NCBI GenBank assembly: GCA_019638595.1
Contig: JAHBTJ010000016.1
Coordinates: 1 to 64,000, forward strand
Reading direction: 5' to 3'
DNA length: 64,000 bases
Source: Chitinophagaceae bacterium
GTDB lineage: Bacteria > Bacteroidota > Bacteroidia > Chitinophagales > Chitinophagaceae
Below the pieces are notes generated by a model. The model made no database searches, was not told the origin of the DNA, and was given only the letters and a program-made list of their open reading frames with translations. The translations under genes and the position numbers were made by a program. Shown piece by piece: positions 7,721 to 15,999 of the stretch (the first letter of the stretch is position 1; each line of letters begins with the position of its first letter).

Positions 7721-7857
7721 TAGGTAAAGCAAATACTGCTAACTTGGAAATGCATACCATCAAGATTGATAGCAAAACAGGAGCCCTTTCGGATTTTCAA
7801 AGATGTGAGAATTGTAAGGTTACAACCAAGGATGTAAAAAAAACAAGTGATAAATAA
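7721..7857 (+). pseudogene. Deaminase-like toxin tail, cassette 5
   Basis: An open frame starting formally at GTG 7654 translates the hairpin first. From about 7735 it reads ANLEMHTIKIDSKTG and DFQRCENCKVTT and stops at 7857. The EMH and CENC elements recall the end of YwqJ-type nucleic-acid deaminase toxins, with a metal-binding CxxC. The catalytic first half is missing, so it is a remnant. It precedes a SUKH-3-like gene by 11 bases, a partner often found with such toxins. Confidence 0.45.
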
Positions 7858-7868
7858 AAAGGATATTC

Positions 7869-8318
7869 ATGAATACAAATAAAACGATAATGGTTGCATT
7901 GGCGGAGAGTGGTTGGCAAGAAAACAATACATTAAACAGAGAAGAAATTGCCATTTTGATTGAGAATGAAGGTTATCCTGTATTTGAGTGTGTGATCGAT
8001 TTTTTAATTAAGTTCATTAATACGAATATATATTTCGTAAATCTTAGAAATGGGATTCAGAATGATGATATTGATTTTTGCTTTGAAAAAGCAACTCATC
8101 TAGATGCTCCTGAAAAAATAAACGGAAATTATGGAGAAAGAATTGGAAAATCTTTATGCTTGATTGGTTCTGCATATAGAGATTATATGGTTCTCATGAT
8201 GGCTTCTGATGGTTCGGTATATGGAGGTTATGATAATTACGTTTGTAAAATTGCTTCCACCGGTTTAGGTGCAATCGAAGCTATAATTAATAATTATGAT
8301 TTTCTTGAAATTCACTAG
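7869..8318 (+). CDS. SUKH-3-like immunity protein
   Basis: A 149-residue soluble protein. The pattern AESGWQENNTLNREEI at the start, a middle FLIKFINTNIYF, then GERIGKSLCLIGSAYRD and a late SDGSVYGGYDN fits SUKH-3 superfamily immunity proteins. These bind and block toxins of polymorphic systems. It follows a truncated deaminase-like tail and is itself followed by a GCGCCGG hairpin, as in the other cassettes. Confidence 0.65.
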   Translation: MNTNKTIMVALAESGWQENNTLNREEIAILIENEGYPVFECVIDFLIKFINTNIYFVNLRNGIQNDDIDFCFEKATHLDAPEKINGNYGERIGKSLCLIGSAYRDYMVLMMASDGSVYGGYDNYVCKIASTGLGAIEAIINNYDFLEIH

Positions 8319-8330
8319 TGTACTCCCACC

Positions 8331-8376
8331 AGCGCCGGCCTGGTAGCCATGCAAGAAGCAGAGCCACACTGGTGCT
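8331..8376 (+). repeat. GCGCCGG hairpin, second complete copy
   Basis: AGCGCCGGCCTGG (8331-8343) pairs imperfectly with CCACACTGGTGCT (8364-8376). It shares the loop pattern TAGCC.TGCA.A.AGCAGAG with 7675-7720. GAGGCGTTACTTG follows, and nearly the same follows a right-half copy at 9591-9611. Confidence 0.65.
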
Positions 8377-8428
8377 GAGGCGTTACTTGTGTAAAAAATA
8401 TTAATAAACAAACCAACCTTTAACTAAT

Positions 8429-8761
8429 ATGCAAAAGCTTATCCTAATGAGTGTGGTGCTGGTAAGTATAACAGCCGCAGCGCAGCAAACGCAAAGTGAT
8501 AGTTCAGCAACCAGGTCACAGACAGACAGCTTATATAAAGCGTTGTTAGATAAATATGGCGGCAGGATAACCTACAAACAGATGATGGATACAACGGGTA
8601 AATCGAAGATGATGCAGGACTATGGTATGCGTATATACGATCCGCGAATAGGTCGCTATATACCACCAGACCCTAACCAAAGTGCAATCAATAACCCCTA
8701 TACCTATACAAAAAAGCAACCGGTAACAAAAAAGCCGGGTAAAAAACAGCCAGGTAGTTAA
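8429..8761 (+). CDS. Small secreted protein with Rhs-tail signature
   Basis: A 110-residue protein with a clear signal peptide (MQKLILMSVVLVSITAAAQ). The mature part holds DYGMRIYDPRIGRYIPPDP and NNPYTYTKK, which is the motif ending Rhs cores (YGxRxYDPRxGRF, xVDP, NPY.Y). It then closes with a Lys/Pro-rich tail. So it carries the Rhs end signature without YD repeats or a toxin. It may be a degenerate rhs gene end fused to a leader, or a genuine small partner. A terminator follows, and a remnant of the same gene end lies at 4329-4341. Confidence 0.6.
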   Translation: MQKLILMSVVLVSITAAAQQTQSDSSATRSQTDSLYKALLDKYGGRITYKQMMDTTGKSKMMQDYGMRIYDPRIGRYIPPDPNQSAINNPYTYTKKQPVTKKPGKKQPGS

Positions 8762-8766
8762 AAGTG

Positions 8767-8795
8767 AAAAGCCGCTGAGTGATTGGCGGCTTTTT
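8767..8795 (+). terminator. Terminator, copy 2
   Basis: AAAAGCCGC / GCGGCTTTTT stem, identical to 4342-4371, starting 5 bases after the small Rhs-tail gene. Confidence 0.8.
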
Positions 8796-8875
8796 CATTG
8801 TAAAGATATTATCATAATACGATTATAAAGTTATTTTAGTTTTGGGATTGGCTGGTGCATGTAATACATGCGTTT

Positions 8876-9172
8876 TTAATCATTCCATTTTTTTGGATTT
8901 TCGCTGAACGCAAAAACAGCATGTATGATAATTTGTTTTTTTTCTTCTGTAACGGTGTAATGTGCTGCGTACGGAAATTTTTTCACTACGGCAAATCGTA
9001 CTCCATCATAGCGGAACGATCTGGAGAAGGGGCCTTTTTGAATGATTTTAATTTCGGCTTTAAGCGCTGTTTTGAACCTTGTGCCTAAGCCCTTTTGTTG
9101 CCTGTTGTACCAGTCTGCAATATTTTTAATATGCTCAATAGCAGCACGGGTGTATGCAACTTTATAGGTCAT
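8876..9172 (-). CDS. ParE/RelE-type toxin
   Basis: A 98-residue protein, MTYKVAYTRAAIEHIKNIADWY, with SFRYDGVRFAVVKKFPYAAHY in the middle. This is the usual layout of the RelE/ParE fold: an N-terminal helix pair, then beta strands with a conserved Arg and aromatic residues. Such toxins cleave mRNA on the ribosome or poison gyrase; which applies here cannot be told. Its ATG overlaps the stop of the antitoxin gene by 4 bases (9169-9172), the classic two-gene arrangement. It lies at the edge of the Rhs array on the opposite strand. Confidence 0.8.
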   Translation of the reverse strand: MTYKVAYTRAAIEHIKNIADWYNRQQKGLGTRFKTALKAEIKIIQKGPFSRSFRYDGVRFAVVKKFPYAAHYTVTEEKKQIIIHAVFAFSENPKKWND

Positions 9173-9408
9173 TCTTCATCAATTATTTTCCAGGCATCTT
9201 TTTCATCAATAAGCAGTTCGGGACGTGCCTTGTATTTTTTGATGCTGCTCCGTACAAACTGTTTTTGAGTTTCCGGAACATCAAAAGCCTGTTCATCGTT
9301 GAGGAGCATATCTGCTAATTGTTGTTTTTCTTTTTTGGGTAATGTTTTAACCAGCTCAACCAGTTGGTTAAACTGTAGTGGCAGATATATATTTGTGGTG
9401 GTGGACAT
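9169..9408 (-). CDS. Antitoxin of the ParE/RelE-type pair
   Basis: A 79-residue protein. It starts with MSTTTNIYLPLQFNQLVELVKTLPKKEKQQLADML, a pattern common in small antitoxins of Bacteroidota, and ends in a flexible acidic tail that would wrap the toxin. It is first in the operon and overlaps the toxin start. Autoregulation is likely from the family, but no operator is obvious. Confidence 0.75.
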   Translation of the reverse strand: MSTTTNIYLPLQFNQLVELVKTLPKKEKQQLADMLLNDEQAFDVPETQKQFVRSSIKKYKARPELLIDEKDAWKIIDEE

Positions 9409-9590
9409 GATATATTTTTTTCAGTGACGTATTAGCAATAGTAGTTATTGTACAGGTTACTTTTTCTCCAATAATTTCTCCAGCCTTTTGATCAACTAAT
9501 CTTTTATTGTTATGATCCAAATGTAATATTTTTTCCGGTGTGAATGCTGTGAACTGCCGGAAATTTTGGATAGAGGTTATCAGCATATAT

Positions 9591-9767
9591 TACCGGTGCT
9601 TAGGCGTTACTTGACCAGCAAAACGAAATGGCAATGTTTTGAAGTTAGTGCTGCCCTTGTTTTGAGCAGTTAAAAAACAACAGGGTAATAAAAAGTGAAA
9701 ATCGGGGCGCCGCGAATATAATGCTGAATATTGTGATGTGGTAGAAGAGTGCGACGCCACTGCAGCT
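9591..9767 (+). other. Decayed cassette-boundary sequence
   Basis: ACCGGTGCTTAGGCGTTACTTG at the left repeats the right half of the GCGCCGG hairpins at 7675 and 8331 with their downstream bases. Near 9668-9705 a weak copy of the end of the small Rhs-tail gene (GGGTAATAAAAAGTGAAAA) is visible. No gene is supported between 9409 and 10081. Confidence 0.45.
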
Positions 9768-9905
9768 TAATAGCATTACAATAGCTAAGTACATAAAAAT
9801 TCACAACCCTATACCCTATACCTTTCACCCTCCGCCCACAGCCCATAGCTGATAGCTGATAGCCGATAGCTGATAGCCGACAGCCTCCAGCTACCAGCTC
9901 CCCGC
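9768..9905 (+). repeat. Inter-cassette spacer, copy 3 (array end)
   Basis: TAATAGCATTACAA, AGCTAAGTACATAAAAATTC and CACAACCCTATACC match 2317-2407, followed by about eight GCTGATAGC-type words. Here no Rhs arm follows, so this copy appears to mark the right end of the array. Confidence 0.7.
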
Positions 9906-10081
9906 TTAACATTTCTCAATTCATGTTTGCACATTGGTTTTAATATTGTTGAGGTTTGCTAAAAAAGCCGCTAAGTGTTTCTTTTTAATCGAATGAATGA
10001 GGTTTCTCTTAGAATATGAACGTAATTTTACGGTACCCTTCGGGGATAATACTAATAGTTCACAATCTTAAAAGTAACTTT

Positions 10082-10780
10082 ATGAAAACTGTATTCATCA
10101 TCGCCAGTATTATCCTTATATCCTATCAGATTGACCGTTTTGTAACAAGGGATGTTGCTTTACCTGTTGAACATACAGGAAAAACCACACTTGCCGGCGC
10201 ATTAGCGCAGGACCAGCTTTTTACCGACACTGCCGAAATCCTGAGAAGCGTGAAGGAGATAAAAGATCAACCGGCAACCGTTTTAGCCGTAAGCGCTAAA
10301 AAAACCAGCGTCGTAAAACAGCAAAGCGGCAAGGCTACCAAATTTTCGCTTCGCCAGTCAAAAAAGGTGAACCGGTTTGCATCGTCGTTACATCGTTCTA
10401 TTAAAGAGTCGGGTAATTATGAAGCTATTAATTCAGTGATGTTTGATAACAACAACTTTGCTTCCATTAAAACAGAGGAGTTTAATACTATTCTTCGCTA
10501 CGCCGATTATTTAATATTTGATGAATCGCTGAAAGTGAGCATAGCCGGTTTTACAGACAATGTGGGTAACGCCGATTATAATGAACAGCTTTCGTTAATG
10601 AGGGCTATCAATATTCAACGTTACCTGGTGGAGCTGGGTGTGGATGAAAAGCGCATTGTGATATCCGCCAACGGTATGGCCGATCCGGTAGCGGACAATG
10701 ATACGGTGGAAGGGCGTTCCCTGAACAGGAGAGTTGAGATCGCGTTGTTTCATCAAACCCTGGCTACAGCGGCACTTTAA
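10082..10780 (+). CDS. OmpA-domain envelope protein
   Basis: A 232-residue protein when started at the ATG at 10082, which gives an N-terminal hydrophobic signal/anchor (MKTVFIIASIILISYQI). An in-frame ATG at 10016 would only add non-hydrophobic residues. The C-terminal 110 residues form an OmpA-type peptidoglycan-binding domain: FDESLKVSIAGFTDNVGNADYN, then LSLMRAINIQRYLVELGV and GRSLNRRVEI. It probably tethers the envelope to peptidoglycan. The middle is basic and of no known fold. It converges on queA. Confidence 0.8.
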   Translation: MKTVFIIASIILISYQIDRFVTRDVALPVEHTGKTTLAGALAQDQLFTDTAEILRSVKEIKDQPATVLAVSAKKTSVVKQQSGKATKFSLRQSKKVNRFASSLHRSIKESGNYEAINSVMFDNNNFASIKTEEFNTILRYADYLIFDESLKVSIAGFTDNVGNADYNEQLSLMRAINIQRYLVELGVDEKRIVISANGMADPVADNDTVEGRSLNRRVEIALFHQTLATAAL

Positions 10781-10784
10781 CAAA

Positions 10785-10855
10785 CAGGAAATTACAGGTT
10801 GCAGGTTCCAGGTTTGTGAAACAAACAATAAACCCGGTACCTGTAACCGGGAAAA
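10785..10855. repeat. Intergenic word repeat (CAGGTTGCAGGTT type)
   Basis: A mosaic of ACAGGTTGCAGGTTCCAGG and related words between two convergent genes. The same words recur in reverse orientation (AACCTGCAACC) at 20700-20760, 46030-46050 and 48230-48245. Confidence 0.5.
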
Positions 10856-10931
10856 GGATGTTCAACGAACTTTTCGCCGGTACATGTTGACTACATGGGT
10901 AAGCCCTGCTGATGCAAAAACAGTACAGAGA

Positions 10932-11981
10932 TCAGATAACCAGCATGGCATCGCCATAGCTGAAGAAACGGTACTTGTCTTTTATCGCTTTTTTATAAGC
11001 CTCCACAGCAAGATCGTAACCGGCAAAAGCGCAGGTCATTATCAGCAGGCTGGTTTTGGGCAAATGAAAGTTGGTGATCAGCGAATCGGCAATGGAGAAA
11101 TTGTAAGGAGGGTGAATAAAAGTATTCGTCCAGCCTTCTGAAGGTTTTAATAATTTCTCTGCCGTAAACGAAGACTCCAGGGCCCTCATGGTGGTGGTAC
11201 CCACCGAGCATATTCTTTTATTCGTAAGGCGCGCTTTGTTTACAATGGCGCAGGCTTTTTCTTCAATGCGGTAGTATTCCGCGTCCATTTTGTGCTTGCT
11301 CAGGTCTTCTACTTCAATAGGGCGGAAAGTGCCCAGTCCCGTATGCAGGGTTACTTCGGCAAAGCGTATACCTTTGATCTCCAGCCTTTTTATCAGCTCA
11401 ATGCTAAAGTGCAGTCCGGCAGTTGGGGCGGCAACGGCTCCTTCGTGCTTGGCATATACCGTTTGATAGCGTTCCCTGTCTTCTTCATCGGGCTTGCGCT
11501 TAATGTACTTGGGCAGGGGAGTTTCTCCCAGGTTGTTAAGCACCTGCTTAAATTCCTCATCGGTACCGTCGAACAAAAAGCGGATGGTTCTGCCACGCGA
11601 TGTAGTATTGTCTATTACTTCCGCTACCAGGTCTTCCGCTTCCCCGAAATATAATTTATTGCCTACTCTTATTTTACGGGCAGGGTCTACAATTACATCC
11701 CACAATTTATTCTGGTGGTTCAGTTCACGAAGTAAAAAAACTTCAATTTTAGCGCCGGTCTTTTCCTTACGGCCGTACATACGCGCGGGAAATACCTTTG
11801 TATTATTTACTACAAAAACATCCTTATCATCAAAATAATCTAAAATGTCTCTGAAGTACTTGTTTTCAATATTGCCGGTGTGGCGGTGTACAACCATCAT
11901 CCGGGCGTCTTCCCTTTTTTTAGCCGGATGTTGAGCAATGAGGTTCAGGGGAAGGTCGAAACGGAATTGAGATAGCTTCAT
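10932..11981 (-). CDS. queA: QueA, tRNA preQ1 ribosyltransferase-isomerase
   Basis: A 349-residue protein, full family length. QueA transfers and isomerises the ribosyl group of S-adenosylmethionine onto preQ1 in tRNA wobble position 34, making epoxyqueuosine. Family hallmarks are visible: [20 protein letters not shown] at the start, RPPEDARM-like [36 protein letters not shown] and THPPY-like [21 protein letters not shown], ending with YGDAML. It is transcribed alone towards the OmpA gene. A TAACTTTG box lies 130 bases upstream. Confidence 0.95.
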   Translation of the reverse strand: MKLSQFRFDLPLNLIAQHPAKKREDARMMVVHRHTGNIENKYFRDILDYFDDKDVFVVNNTKVFPARMYGRKEKTGAKIEVFLLRELNHQNKLWDVIVDPARKIRVGNKLYFGEAEDLVAEVIDNTTSRGRTIRFLFDGTDEEFKQVLNNLGETPLPKYIKRKPDEEDRERYQTVYAKHEGAVAAPTAGLHFSIELIKRLEIKGIRFAEVTLHTGLGTFRPIEVEDLSKHKMDAEYYRIEEKACAIVNKARLTNKRICSVGTTTMRALESSFTAEKLLKPSEGWTNTFIHPPYNFSIADSLITNFHLPKTSLLIMTCAFAGYDLAVEAYKKAIKDKYRFFSYGDAMLVI

Positions 11982-12110
11982 TTGAGTATTTATTATTTTA
12001 TACAGTCACATGAAACTATACCACAAGTACAGGTGGGAAATATCGAACCGGATTCCTGAACCTGATCTTACGGCACCAGGTTTCATGTAAAGGCTGCTTT
12101 TTACAGCGTG

Positions 12111-12118
12111 CAAAGTTA
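12111..12118 (-). promoter_or_regulatory. Candidate -7 box upstream of queA
   Basis: On the minus strand the sequence reads TAACTTTG, matching the Bacteroidota TAnnTTTG box. No good TTG -33 element stands at the usual distance, so this is tentative. The 270-base gap 11982-12255 shows nothing else. Confidence 0.3.
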
Positions 12119-12255
12119 CGTAATAATGAATATCTAAAAATTAATTATTTAGCCGAAATGCGTGCAGATGGAAGCCCGGGTATTTTCTGCAGGAGGGGAC
12201 GTTCGGCCGGGACTTACCCGTAAACGTATTATTGTTTTTTAATATTTTATGATGA

Positions 12256-14004
12256 TCATACTATTGCAGGTACCGCGGCTATCAGCTTGCGGGTGTATTC
12301 ATGCCGGGGAGCGATATAAATTTCATCCGCCTTCCCGGTCTCTACAATTTTGCCTTTGTACATTACCAGTATCCGGTCGCTTATATAACGCACCACCGAA
12401 AGATCGTGCGAAATAAAAAGAGCGGCAAAGCCAAATTCCTTTTTCAGGTCGTTCAGCATATTCAATACCTGCGCCTGCACGCTCATGTCAAGGGCGGAAA
12501 CCGATTCATCGCACACCACAAAAGATGGATGGAGGGCCAATGCCCTGGCTATACCGATCCTTTGCCTTTGTCCCCCGCTGAACTCATGGGGGTATCTTGT
12601 AAAATGTTCGGGTTTCAGATCAACTTTCTGCAGCAGCAGGATTGTTCTTTCGCGGCGATCCTGGTCGTTCAGGCCTATGTTATGTACCTGCATCGCCTCC
12701 ATAATGGCGCTGCCTATGGTAAGCCGGGGATTGAGAGAAGAATAAGGATCCTGGAAAATGATCTGTATTTCCTTTCTTAATGCGGCCAGTTGTTTGGGGT
12801 TGAAAGAAGTGATACCGGTTCCTTTAAAATATACCTGCCCGGAAGTTGGTTGTATGAGCTGCAGCAGGCTACGCCCCAGTGTTGTTTTTCCACAGCCCGA
12901 TTCTCCCACCAGTCCAACGGTTTCGCCTTTATATATTTCAAAGGAAACATCATCTACGGCTTTAATATACTGTTGTTGTCCGCCCCATAAACGCTGCTCT
13001 TTGGGAAACCATACTTTAACATGTTCGGCTTTAATGAGCGGAGCTCCGGAAGCAGGGGAAGAGGCATGTAAAGAGCTGCCTGCACCGGTATTCGTTACCG
13101 GAGGTTTTATTTTTTCCACTATTTCCCCATCGCTGCCGGTGTCCATAAAATCGCTTACTACCGGCAGTCTTTCATGTTTTGGATGAAGGGCGGGGCGGCA
13201 GTTGAGCAATGCCCTGGTATAAGGATGAGCGGGCTTTTTAAAGATGGTTATTATATCGCCCTGTTCCACAATTTTTCCCTTATACATTACTATCACCCTG
13301 TCTGCAATATCGGCCACCAGCCCAAGATCATGGCTTATAAAGATCACGCCCATCTGTTTTTCCTGCCGGAGCTGTTTAATAAGCCGGAGTATATTTTGCT
13401 GTACTGTTACATCTAACGCGGTGGTAGGCTCATCGGCTATCAGCAGCAATGGCTCACAGCTCATAGCCATGGCTATCATCACCCGTTGCTTTTGTCCGCC
13501 GCTCAACTGGTGCGGGTAGCGCCCGAATATGGCCAAAGGGTCGGGCAACTGCACTTTTTCAAACAGCTCAATGGTTTTTTGCCTGGCTGCCCGCGGGGAT
13601 ATTTGCCGGTGCTGTGTTATGGCTTCCATTACCTGGTTGCCACAGGTATATAAAGGATTAAGGGAGGTCATTGGTTCCTGGAAGATCATTGATATTTGAT
13701 CTCCCCGGATATTTCTTATGTCTGCAGGCGATAGCTTCAATAAGTCAACCTGTTGTTCCCCGTTTGGAGAAAACAGGATAGAGCCTTCCACGTATTTTGC
13801 CGGAGGGGCCGGCAGCAGTTGCAGTATGGATAAAGAGGTTACAGACTTGCCTGACCCGGATTCCCCCACCACCGCTACTGTTTCTCCCTGGCGGATGGTA
13901 AAAGAAACAGCATGCAAAGCCCGGAAGGCTCCGTTATGTGTTGAAAAATCAACACAAAGGTTTTGAACAGATAAAAGCGGTAGTGCGTTATTTATTTTTT
14001 GCAA
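12256..14004 (-). CDS. Double-ATPase peptide ABC transporter protein
   Basis: Two complete ABC ATPase halves in one chain, like fused OppD-OppF. Half one has GESGSGKS, LSGGQKQRV and LLIADEPTTALD; half two has GESGCGKTTLG, FSGGQRQRIG and FVVCDESVSALD. It would energise uptake of oligopeptides or a similar solute, but no permease or binding protein lies next to it. I prefer the TTG at 14004 (MQKINNALPLLSVQNL), overlapping the previous gene by 17 bases; the in-frame ATG at 14094 would overlap it by 107 bases and adds a Pro/Trp-rich stretch not seen in the family. The lipoprotein gene upstream is probably co-transcribed. Confidence 0.88.
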   Translation of the reverse strand: MQKINNALPLLSVQNLCVDFSTHNGAFRALHAVSFTIRQGETVAVVGESGSGKSVTSLSILQLLPAPPAKYVEGSILFSPNGEQQVDLLKLSPADIRNIRGDQISMIFQEPMTSLNPLYTCGNQVMEAITQHRQISPRAARQKTIELFEKVQLPDPLAIFGRYPHQLSGGQKQRVMIAMAMSCEPLLLIADEPTTALDVTVQQNILRLIKQLRQEKQMGVIFISHDLGLVADIADRVIVMYKGKIVEQGDIITIFKKPAHPYTRALLNCRPALHPKHERLPVVSDFMDTGSDGEIVEKIKPPVTNTGAGSSLHASSPASGAPLIKAEHVKVWFPKEQRLWGGQQQYIKAVDDVSFEIYKGETVGLVGESGCGKTTLGRSLLQLIQPTSGQVYFKGTGITSFNPKQLAALRKEIQIIFQDPYSSLNPRLTIGSAIMEAMQVHNIGLNDQDRRERTILLLQKVDLKPEHFTRYPHEFSGGQRQRIGIARALALHPSFVVCDESVSALDMSVQAQVLNMLNDLKKEFGFAALFISHDLSVVRYISDRILVMYKGKIVETGKADEIYIAPRHEYTRKLIAAVPAIV

Positions 14005-14377
14005 GTTTTTGAATATTGGTGATGGCCAGTGTTTGCGATGGAGTGGGGTAGTAGGCCATGCAAACAGCGCAGGTTTCCGGCTGGTTGGTTTCATCTACCG
14101 AAAAGCTAAATTCGTCTCCCTCTGCCAGCCCCGCTTTTGCAAAAGAGCACCTGTTGGCTACGGTAAAGGCAATGGCATAGGTAGCTTTTCTTTTGTCGTC
14201 GGTCCAGTTAGCGGCTGTTTTTTCGGGCGCAATGCTTCCACCGGTAACTTCTACTATATAGTGCGAGCATAATTCGCTCACCGCCAGCCGCCCTTTTAAG
14301 CCTGTAGCGCTTAGCTTGCTGGTATTGGTGCAGGACGCAGCTATTATTATTAATATGCCCGGTATAAAAAATTTCAT
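13988..14377 (-). CDS. Small predicted lipoprotein
   Basis: A 129-residue protein with a lipoprotein signal (MKFFIPGILIIIAASC), cleavage before Cys16. The mature part has five further Cys residues, including CAVCMAYYP near the end, and a beta-rich composition. Family not recognised. It lies 9 bases after the AMP nucleosidase gene and overlaps the ABC gene start, suggesting one transcript of three genes. Confidence 0.7.
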   Translation of the reverse strand: MKFFIPGILIIIAASCTNTSKLSATGLKGRLAVSELCSHYIVEVTGGSIAPEKTAANWTDDKRKATYAIAFTVANRCSFAKAGLAEGDEFSFSVDETNQPETCAVCMAYYPTPSQTLAITNIQKLAKNK

Positions 14378-14386
14378 ATTGGTATT

Positions 14387-15157
14387 TTAAAATCTTAAAT
14401 GGCGAACGGTCAATCCATCGTTGATCAGTTGCTTTAATGAATCAATGCCGATCTTTAAATGGTTTTCTACATAGCCCGAGGTTACTTTTTTGTCGCTCTC
14501 CTCGGTTTTAACTCCTTCGGGGATCATAGGCTGGTCGCTTACCAGCAGCAATGCTCCTGTAGGGATCTTATTATAAAAGCCTACGGAAAAAATAGTGGCT
14601 GTTTCCATATCAATAGCGTAAGCTCTTATCTTTTGTAAGTACAGCCTGAACTCTTCATCATGCTCCCATACTCTCCGGTTGGTGGTGTATACGGTTCCGG
14701 TCCAGTAGTCTACCCCGTAGTCGCGTATAGTGGTAGAAGTGGCTTTTTGCAGCGCGAAAGCCGGCAATGCCGGTACTTCAGGCGGAAAATAATCGTTGGA
14801 AGTACCTTCTCCCCTTATGGCGGCGATCGGCAGGATCAGGTCGCCGATCTTGTTTCTTTTTTTAAGTCCGCCGCACTTACCTAAAAATAAAACGGCTTTG
14901 GGGTCAATGGCAGTAAGCAGGTCCATAATAGTAGCCGCTCCCGGGCTGCCCATTCCAAAATTAATGATCGTTATGCCCTCTGCCGTGGCGCATTGCATCG
15001 GTTTATCCTTACCCGCTATCGCTACATTGTTCCATGCAGCAAACATTGAAACATAATTGCTAAAATTGGTAAGCAGTATGTATTTTCCAAAGTTCTTCAG
15101 CTTTTCACCCGTATATCTCGGCAACCAGTTTTCTACAATATCTTCTTTAGTATGCAT
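14387..15157 (-). CDS. amn: AMP nucleosidase, short form
   Basis: A 256-residue phosphorylase-fold enzyme that splits AMP into adenine and ribose 5-phosphate. Visible features are INFGMGSPGAATIMDLL and VLFLGKCGGLKKRNKIGDLILP (the phosphorylase-superfamily core), RGEGTSNDYFPPEVPALP and YAIDMETATIFSVGF (nucleoside-binding Met-Glu). It lacks the N-terminal regulatory domain of the enterobacterial enzyme, as usual for the Bacteroidota version. It is first of the apparent three-gene transcript and divergent from the gene at 15197. Confidence 0.9.
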   Translation of the reverse strand: MHTKEDIVENWLPRYTGEKLKNFGKYILLTNFSNYVSMFAAWNNVAIAGKDKPMQCATAEGITIINFGMGSPGAATIMDLLTAIDPKAVLFLGKCGGLKKRNKIGDLILPIAAIRGEGTSNDYFPPEVPALPAFALQKATSTTIRDYGVDYWTGTVYTTNRRVWEHDEEFRLYLQKIRAYAIDMETATIFSVGFYNKIPTGALLLVSDQPMIPEGVKTEESDKKVTSGYVENHLKIGIDSLKQLINDGLTVRHLRF

Positions 15158-15196
15158 ACTTCTTTATTTGTCTAAATTAGCAAATTCATTTCAGTT

Positions 15197-15640
15197 ATGA
15201 TTAAAATAGAATACCCCTCCTATCCTTATAAGATCAGGAACGAAAACGGCAAGGACTTTATTTTTGACGTGGTGAGGAAACAATGGGTAGCTCTTACGCC
15301 GGAAGAATGGGTAAGGCAAAATTTTCTTCAATACCTGTTGATGCGGAAGCATTATCCTTCGGCGCTGATTGCTGTTGAAAAAGAAATAAAGCTGGGGGAA
15401 CTGACCAGGCGTTGTGATATTGTAGTGTACAATACGCTGGGGCTGCCGGAGCTGATAGTGGAATGCAAGGCTATGGAGGTAGAAGTTACAGCGAAAACGA
15501 TAGACCAGGTGTTACGGTATAATATGTCTTTACCGGTACGGTACCTGGTGGTAACGAATGGATCGTTTTGTTTTGGATACGAACGTACAGGAACTGAGCT
15601 GCTTGCTTTGCGCGAAATACCCGGGTATGCCGCTCCCTGA
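15197..15640 (+). CDS. HsdR N-terminal-like nuclease-fold protein
   Basis: A 147-residue stand-alone protein of the type I restriction HsdR N-terminal family. The PD-(D/E)xK core is seen as CDIVVYNTLGLPELIVECK, with the Asp and the ExK pair intact. Such single-domain proteins are widespread in Bacteroidota, are not tied to a restriction system and have no established role. No HsdM or HsdS partner is nearby. It is divergent from amn with 39 bases between. Confidence 0.8.
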   Translation: MIKIEYPSYPYKIRNENGKDFIFDVVRKQWVALTPEEWVRQNFLQYLLMRKHYPSALIAVEKEIKLGELTRRCDIVVYNTLGLPELIVECKAMEVEVTAKTIDQVLRYNMSLPVRYLVVTNGSFCFGYERTGTELLALREIPGYAAP

Positions 15641-15647
15641 ACAAACA

Positions 15648-15974
15648 TTATGCTTCCGGGTGCTCTACCGGGATCTGCCTGATAAAGTGGTTATGCTTTT
15701 CTGATTCGAAATTGCTGTATACGCCGTAAGCGTCTATAACAAAACCGGTTTCGCCGTCATTTGTTTGAATCAGGTAAAGAATGGAGGAATCATCCGGGTT
15801 AGAATCTCCTTCGAACCGGTAGGTTTTGATGATCTTTAAATCTCCGGGTGCATACAAATGCGTATCATCCAGCGTAAACAGGTCGTCCTTCATGTAAAAC
15901 TCCCTGTCCTGGTTTCTATTCTTCAATTCATTCAGTACTCCACTTAAGGTTGTCATGGCTGTATTATCGCCCAT
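15648..15974 (-). CDS. Conserved hypothetical protein
   Basis: A 108-residue soluble protein; a second possible start is the Met at residue 7. It contains YLIQTNDGETGFVIDAYGVYSN and ends HFIRQIPVEH. I recognise it only as of a type conserved in Bacteroidota, with no assigned function. It converges on the HsdR-like gene with a 7-base gap and follows the NtrC-type regulator gene by 25 bases on the same strand, so it may be read with it. Confidence 0.6.
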   Translation of the reverse strand: MGDNTAMTTLSGVLNELKNRNQDREFYMKDDLFTLDDTHLYAPGDLKIIKTYRFEGDSNPDDSSILYLIQTNDGETGFVIDAYGVYSNFESEKHNHFIRQIPVEHPEA

Positions 15975-15999
15975 ATAAAAGGATTAATGCGTAAGTGAT

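Noticed and set aside
9368..9586. 72-codon minus-strand frame upstream of the antitoxin gene
   Set aside because: It overlaps the antitoxin start by 41 bases, has a His-rich end typical of a shifted frame, and has no known family. A decayed gene piece is possible but cannot be supported.
9830..9905. Tandem GCTGATAGC words as a possible CRISPR array
   Set aside because: The words are about 9 bases with no regular spacers of 25-40 bases, no cas genes are present, and the same words occur as loose mosaics in many gaps.
12301..13519. Several plus-strand frames opposite the ABC ATPase gene
   Set aside because: All are antisense to conserved ATPase motifs and show no domain of their own.
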